DNA of 51,166 bases from NCBI GenBank assembly GCA_030156615.1, contig JASGME010000006.1, positions 1 to 51,166 of the forward strand. The letters are read 5' to 3'. Shown in pieces: positions 46,916 to 51,166 of this stretch. Source of the stretch: Candidatus Woesearchaeota archaeon (lineage in GTDB: Archaea > Nanobdellota > Nanobdellia > Woesearchaeales > UBA119). The notes beneath the pieces were generated by a model. It worked only from the letters and a program-made list of their open reading frames with translations, had not been told where the DNA came from and searched no databases. Position numbers and translations under genes: made by a program. The stretch's first letter is position 1. Each line of letters starts with the position of its first letter.

Positions 46916-47530
46916 ATGGATTCATCAGAAATAAAAGAAAGGGTAAGGAAGGAATATGACGAGTTTGCAGAAAGATATGCAATTGCAAACTTTGATAGCC
47001 CGCTTCAATACCAATTATCTGAGTTCTGCTCTCTTCTAAAGAAAGGAGCAAAGATCCTTGACGCAGGATGCGGCCCTGCAAGAGATGTTGAATACCTGAA
47101 TGAAGAAGGGTTTGATGCTTTTGGCATAGACTTTTCTAAAGAGATGGTTAGGATTGGAAAAAATCTGGTGCCTAAATGCAATATTGAAATTGCAGATTTT
47201 CTTGAGAAGGAATTCAAAGAAGAATCCTTTGGAGGGATATGGTGCAATGCCTCTTTAATTCATATACCAAAAGAAGAGGTAAAAGGAGCATTATTGAAGT
47301 TTTATAAATGGCTTGAACATGACGGAATTTTATTTTTAAGTATGATAGAAGGGAAAGGACATAAAGAGATAAGGATAAAAAGATTTTATCAAAATCCATT
47401 GCCTGTATTTTTCTACGAATTGGATGAATTGATGGGGCTTTTAGAGGAAGCAGGATTTGAGATTATCAAGCATCATAGAGAATACGATTTTGAGAATCAT
47501 TGGATTGATTTTTTCTGCAAAAAGCCTTAA
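46916..47530 (+). CDS. SAM-dependent methyltransferase
   Basis: AKILDAGCGPARDVEYLNEEGFDAFGIDFSKEMV. Confidence 0.92.
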   Translation: MDSSEIKERVRKEYDEFAERYAIANFDSPLQYQLSEFCSLLKKGAKILDAGCGPARDVEYLNEEGFDAFGIDFSKEMVRIGKNLVPKCNIEIADFLEKEFKEESFGGIWCNASLIHIPKEEVKGALLKFYKWLEHDGILFLSMIEGKGHKEIRIKRFYQNPLPVFFYELDELMGLLEEAGFEIIKHHREYDFENHWIDFFCKKP

Positions 47531-48030
47531 ATTCTTATGAAGAATGTTTCTGTTGCAACTTTTTCTCTTCCTGTTGTTATAACTTCAACTTTAAAAGAAC
47601 ATTTTGATTCTGAACTGAAAACTGGGAATACCTTTAAATCTTCTCCTACTGGAATATTATCAGGTATTATGAAATCATTTCCTTCTTCTTGAAACAATCC
47701 TTTTAAATTTTGACATTCTGTTGTGTTCTTTATAACGATCTTATCAATCTCTTCTCCAAAGATGTTTGAAACCCATATGAGATAAGAAGCTGTTTCTCCC
47801 TTATCAATCTCTCGAACCTGTGGATAAACACAGATGCCATTTCTTTGAAGGTCATTTGAACAACGGGCACTGGCAATCAATTCGTTTTTTTCCTTCTCTG
47901 AAGCCTCTATTAATTCGCTTCCTCCTTCGCCTATATTTGTAACTAAAGAGATAACTATACCGAGCATAGCTAATCCTAAGATTAGCATTACTATAGTATT
48001 GATTGCCAGCTCTATTCCTGTCTTGTTCAT
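47527..48030 (-). CDS. Pilin-like secreted/membrane protein, paralogue A
   Basis: MNKTGIELAINTIVMLILGLAMLGIVISL N-terminal hydrophobic helix; overlaps paralogue B. Confidence 0.65.
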   Translation of the reverse strand: MNKTGIELAINTIVMLILGLAMLGIVISLVTNIGEGGSELIEASEKEKNELIASARCSNDLQRNGICVYPQVREIDKGETASYLIWVSNIFGEEIDKIVIKNTTECQNLKGLFQEEGNDFIIPDNIPVGEDLKVFPVFSSESKCSFKVEVITTGREKVATETFFIRI

Positions 48031-48548
48031 TCTATTCTGAGATTGAAACGCTCCAAAGCATACGCCTGTCCATTTGAGGTTACATTAACTTTACAACTAT
48101 AGAAATCAGGGCTTGCACCTGAAGGATCAATTGTAAAGGGATGCACTATGTTCTCATTTGGATTTAGATTAACCTCTTCTATATAATAAAAATTAATATC
48201 GTCAGGATCACAACCATCTTTTATACAATATTCACAATCTATATCAACAGAAAATGTTTCTTGTTCTCCAAAGACATTCTTAATAGCATAATAATATTCT
48301 TCGCGATCTGTTGTTTTCATTGTTATCTCTTTTTTATCTAAAACAAGCTTTGCTCCAGAGCTTTCAAGTTTATCATACATCTGACTTTTTACTTCTTCTG
48401 TAACATCAAGGGCTTCTGCTCCTTCCCTGACCCTTTGTATAACAAATAAACCTACACCTAGCATAGCTAATGCCAATACTAAAACAACTATCGTGTTTAT
48501 TGACATTTCTATTGCAGCTTTTTTATTCATTTTTTTCATCATCGCCAC
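48027..48548 (-). CDS. Pilin-like secreted/membrane protein, paralogue B
   Basis: KMNKKAAIEMSINTIVVLVLALAMLGVGLFVIQRV; same architecture as 47527..48030. Confidence 0.65.
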   Translation of the reverse strand: MAMMKKMNKKAAIEMSINTIVVLVLALAMLGVGLFVIQRVREGAEALDVTEEVKSQMYDKLESSGAKLVLDKKEITMKTTDREEYYYAIKNVFGEQETFSVDIDCEYCIKDGCDPDDINFYYIEEVNLNPNENIVHPFTIDPSGASPDFYSCKVNVTSNGQAYALERFNLRIE

Positions 48549-48696
48549 CTCGAGATTAGATAAAGCTATATTGATGTAGTTTATTGTGATACTAATATTT
48601 ATAACTTTCGATTAATAGAAATTTACATGTTAAAACGAGCAAAGTTTTCAGATTTCTCTACAATTAAAAAATCGAAAATATTATAAATAAGCATAT

Positions 48697-48715
48697 CTTA
48701 CAATAAGAAAGTAAG
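48697..48715. promoter_or_regulatory. Inverted repeat at AbrB/PIN promoter
   Basis: CTTAC-9 nt-GTAAG, just 3' of TATA-like attataaataa. Confidence 0.4.
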
Positions 48716-48731
48716 AAAAAGGAGGGTAAAA

Positions 48732-49001
48732 ATGGCTGTTGAGATGATAAAAATGTCTTCAAAAGGACAGATAGTAATCCCTAAGGACATCAGGACTGAA
48801 ATATGTGCTTCAGAAGGGACTATGTTCGCTGTAGTTAGCGGAAGAGACAGCATAATTTTAAAAAAAGTAGCGATGCCTTCAAAAGAGGATTTAATCCGCG
48901 AACTTAAAGAAATAGCGAAAGAAGGCAGAAAAAGATTAGAAGCAAAAGGTATTAAAGAAGCAGACATACCAGATATTGTAAAGAAGTCAAGAAAAAGATG
49001 A
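48732..49001 (+). CDS. AbrB/MazE-type antitoxin
   Basis: EMIKMSSKGQIVIPKDIRTEICASEGTMFAV swapped-hairpin domain; SD AAGGAGG. Confidence 0.9.
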   Translation: MAVEMIKMSSKGQIVIPKDIRTEICASEGTMFAVVSGRDSIILKKVAMPSKEDLIRELKEIAKEGRKRLEAKGIKEADIPDIVKKSRKR

Positions 49002-49390
49002 TAAGCAAAGTTGTATTTGACACGAATGTGTTGATATCTGCTACTTTATGGGATAATAGTGTAGCACAGAAATTTTTATTTAGATGTATAATGGAGAATA
49101 TTCAAATATTTTCTTCTAAAAAAATAATTGAAGAATATGAAAAAGTCTTAGCAAGAGATTTTGATTATAAGGAAGAAGAAATAGGAGAAATAATTGGGAG
49201 AATTCTTCAAGTTGTTAAGATAGTAACTCCAAAGATAAAAGTTGATGCTGTCAAAGAAGATCCAGATGATAATAAAATAATTGAATGTGCTCTTGAATCA
49301 AATGCAGAATATATTATTTCTTATGACAAGCATCTTCTAAAGCTGAAAGAATACAAAAGAATAAAGATAGTCCGACCAGAAGAGCTTTAA
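48998..49390 (+). CDS. PIN-domain toxin (COG1569-like)
   Basis: KVVFDTNVLISATLWDNSVAQKFLF, EDPDDNKIIECALESNAEYIISYDKHLL; ATGA overlap with antitoxin. Confidence 0.92.
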   Translation: MISKVVFDTNVLISATLWDNSVAQKFLFRCIMENIQIFSSKKIIEEYEKVLARDFDYKEEEIGEIIGRILQVVKIVTPKIKVDAVKEDPDDNKIIECALESNAEYIISYDKHLLKLKEYKRIKIVRPEEL

Positions 49391-51166
49391 TCCATCTCGG
49401 CAGAGATTGTTACTATGCTCTCTTTTGTGCCAGGAGGCTCTGCTGATGGAACCTTCACGGCAAGGTCTATCTCGGCTTCATCTCTTGCATCATCAAAGTT
49501 TAGATGGCATATTGCATGTTTAGGCGTGAAATCAAGATAATTCCAGCTAACCATCGTACATCCGGAATCATAAGTAGCTGGTTCAAGGTATTCATCAACT
49601 TTATATTGATAGTATTCTGTGTTCATTGGAACAGTTGAAAACATTGGTGTTGCATTTATTGAGACATTTATGAAACAGTTGCCATTATTTCTTATTAAGA
49701 ATGGTCCGTTTGTATCTCCCGGATCGCTCAGAGATGTATTCTTTGCCTCTCCAAGTTGCATTGTGCCAAAATCTGTTGTTGAATAAACTAATTCTATATC
49801 AACATATGGCTGGATAGTGAAATTCCAAGCATCTGATGTGGAAGAAGCTAATTCGGAATCATAAGCTTCAACTTTCCATTCATATGGGGCAATGTCAAGA
49901 TAATCTGAAGGCGTAAAGCTTTCATCTGATAAAGAGCTAAACTGTAATGATGATGTTCCTGTGCAATAATCAGGATATGGGCAGCTTATTCTGTTTATGT
50001 AAAGATTATAATTGACTAAGTCTCCATCTGGATCTTCTGCAGTGTTCCATCTGAATTCTGGTTTTCTGTTGATAACTGAGTTGTTATTATTTGTTGGTTC
50101 AATCAATATTGGTTTTTCTGGAGGCGAGTTTTGTATTGTTATCTCTGTTGAGTTTTTAGTATCTGAATCAGCAATACCATCTGATACAGTAATGGAGCAT
50201 TTCCATCTTTCATCTTTTGCTGTTTCGTTGAAATGTATGACATCTGGCTTGTGAGCGTTTAATCCTGCGATGTAGTTTGAATAGATTTGCTCTGGAGAGA
50301 GAGCGTAGTTGTAGATTTGAACTTCATCGATGAGACCGTTGAAATAACCAGAAGTTACATCAGCAACTCCAATATATAAGTCTTGATTACTCACAGCCAT
50401 AGCTGATTGGGTATCCGTTCCATCTAGTTTACCATCAACATAAATGAACATATTGCCAGTTTCATGATCCCAAGTTCCTACTACATAATGCCACGCCCCG
50501 TCATTAAGTATTGTATTTCCATTTAGTTCAGAATATCCTGCTCCTAAATCTCCTCCATAGATGCCAAATTCAACAACATTGCCTTCAACACCAAGTCTAT
50601 ATCCTCTGGAAGGACCTACCTGTGTATCAATCATCCATCCGTTAGAAACTGTAGTTTTAATCCATGCCGAAAGAGTTAAAGATGTTGTAATTTTAAGGTT
50701 ATTACTACTCGGAACTCTTATGTAATCATTTCCGTCAAACTGATAACATCCACCAGAAATGCAATCGCTTCCGCTCTTGTATGTTGGAGCAGAACTTGAA
50801 CTGCCACCACCAAGGGTTCCATTATTCTGATAAGGAGAATAATCACGGATTGCTCCTGCTTCTATTGTTGAAATATTGTTATCAAAAGGCATGTTCAATA
50901 CCATAACCGAGCTGTCGTTCCTATACCAATTGTAGATATAATTCATATTATCTCCATCTTCATCGTATGGATTGTTTGGTGAGCATGCTAAATCATTCTG
51001 TGTATATGTCTTATAAGTCATATTGTATATTTTTTCTATTTCTTCTGCTGAGAGAGCACGATTGTAGATTACTACTTCATCGATAATGCCTTTGAAATAT
51101 GAATCTGCAACCCAGTTACTTCTACCTATATAATTATTAGTTCTAACTACAGTATTTAAACCAGCT
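49387..51166 (-). CDS. Surface protein with tandem LamG domains and Ig/FN-like region (5' end beyond the window)
   Basis: NGLIDEVQIYNYALSPEQIYSNY and, upstream in the same open frame to the window edge, FKGIIDEVVIYNRALSAEEIEKIYN; track start 51021 is internal. Confidence 0.82.
   Translation of the reverse strand, partial: AGLNTVVRTNNYIGRSNWVADSYFKGIIDEVVIYNRALSAEEIEKIYNMTYKTYTQNDLACSPNNPYDEDGDNMNYIYNWYRNDSSVMVLNMPFDNNISTIEAGAIRDYSPYQNNGTLGGGSSSSAPTYKSGSDCISGGCYQFDGNDYIRVPSSNNLKITTSLTLSAWIKTTVSNGWMIDTQVGPSRGYRLGVEGNVVEFGIYGGDLGAGYSELNGNTILNDGAWHYVVGTWDHETGNMFIYVDGKLDGTDTQSAMAVSNQDLYIGVADVTSGYFNGLIDEVQIYNYALSPEQIYSNYIAGLNAHKPDVIHFNETAKDERWKCSITVSDGIADSDTKNSTEITIQNSPPEKPILIEPTNNNNSVINRKPEFRWNTAEDPDGDLVNYNLYINRISCPYPDYCTGTSSLQFSSLSDESFTPSDYLDIAPYEWKVEAYDSELASSTSDAWNFTIQPYVDIELVYSTTDFGTMQLGEAKNTSLSDPGDTNGPFLIRNNGNCFINVSINATPMFSTVPMNTEYYQYKVDEYLEPATYDSGCTMVSWNYLDFTPKHAICHLNFDDARDEAEIDLAVKVPSAEPPGTKESIVTISAEMD

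Noticed and set aside
1-51166. CRISPR arrays, rRNA genes, intact transposases or integrases
   Set aside because: None seen: no regularly spaced repeat series, no rRNA-like conserved blocks and no transposase/integrase-like ORFs in the track

Overview
The window is a gene-dense, AT-rich archaeal chromosome segment. Its content fits a DPANN archaeon (Woesearchaeota/Pacearchaeota-like): eS1, eS17, eL37, uL16/L10e, LSm, GatD/GatE, class II LysRS, form III-type RuBisCO, an acidic S-layer protein, an OapA/B/C (ArvA/B/C) GTPase cluster, an MCM-like AAA+ ATPase, Rad50, Pth2 and four tRNA genes (Leu, Val, Pro, Gly). The core is ordinary housekeeping interspersed with small accessory cassettes. The most unusual signals are: (1) three HTH-nucleotidyltransferase (MNT-type) genes, each with a long palindrome just 3' of its TATA box that runs over the start codon, and each overlapped at its 3' end by a tiny ORF in the position a HEPN partner would normally take; (2) a perfect 32-bp direct repeat bracketing an XRE-ImmA/IrrE + DUF4411 (PIN-like) toxin-antitoxin module, which also places the same promoter-like sequence upstream of a neighbouring unknown gene; (3) two related orphan antitoxins (one DUF2683-like with an apparent ATT start, one followed by a truncated RelE/ParE-like fragment), both missed by the ORF track; (4) an OapABC/ArvABC cluster next to an N-terminally truncated MCM-like ATPase. 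No CRISPR array, rRNA gene or intact transposon was seen. All calls come from reading the sequence and translations; no database search was run.
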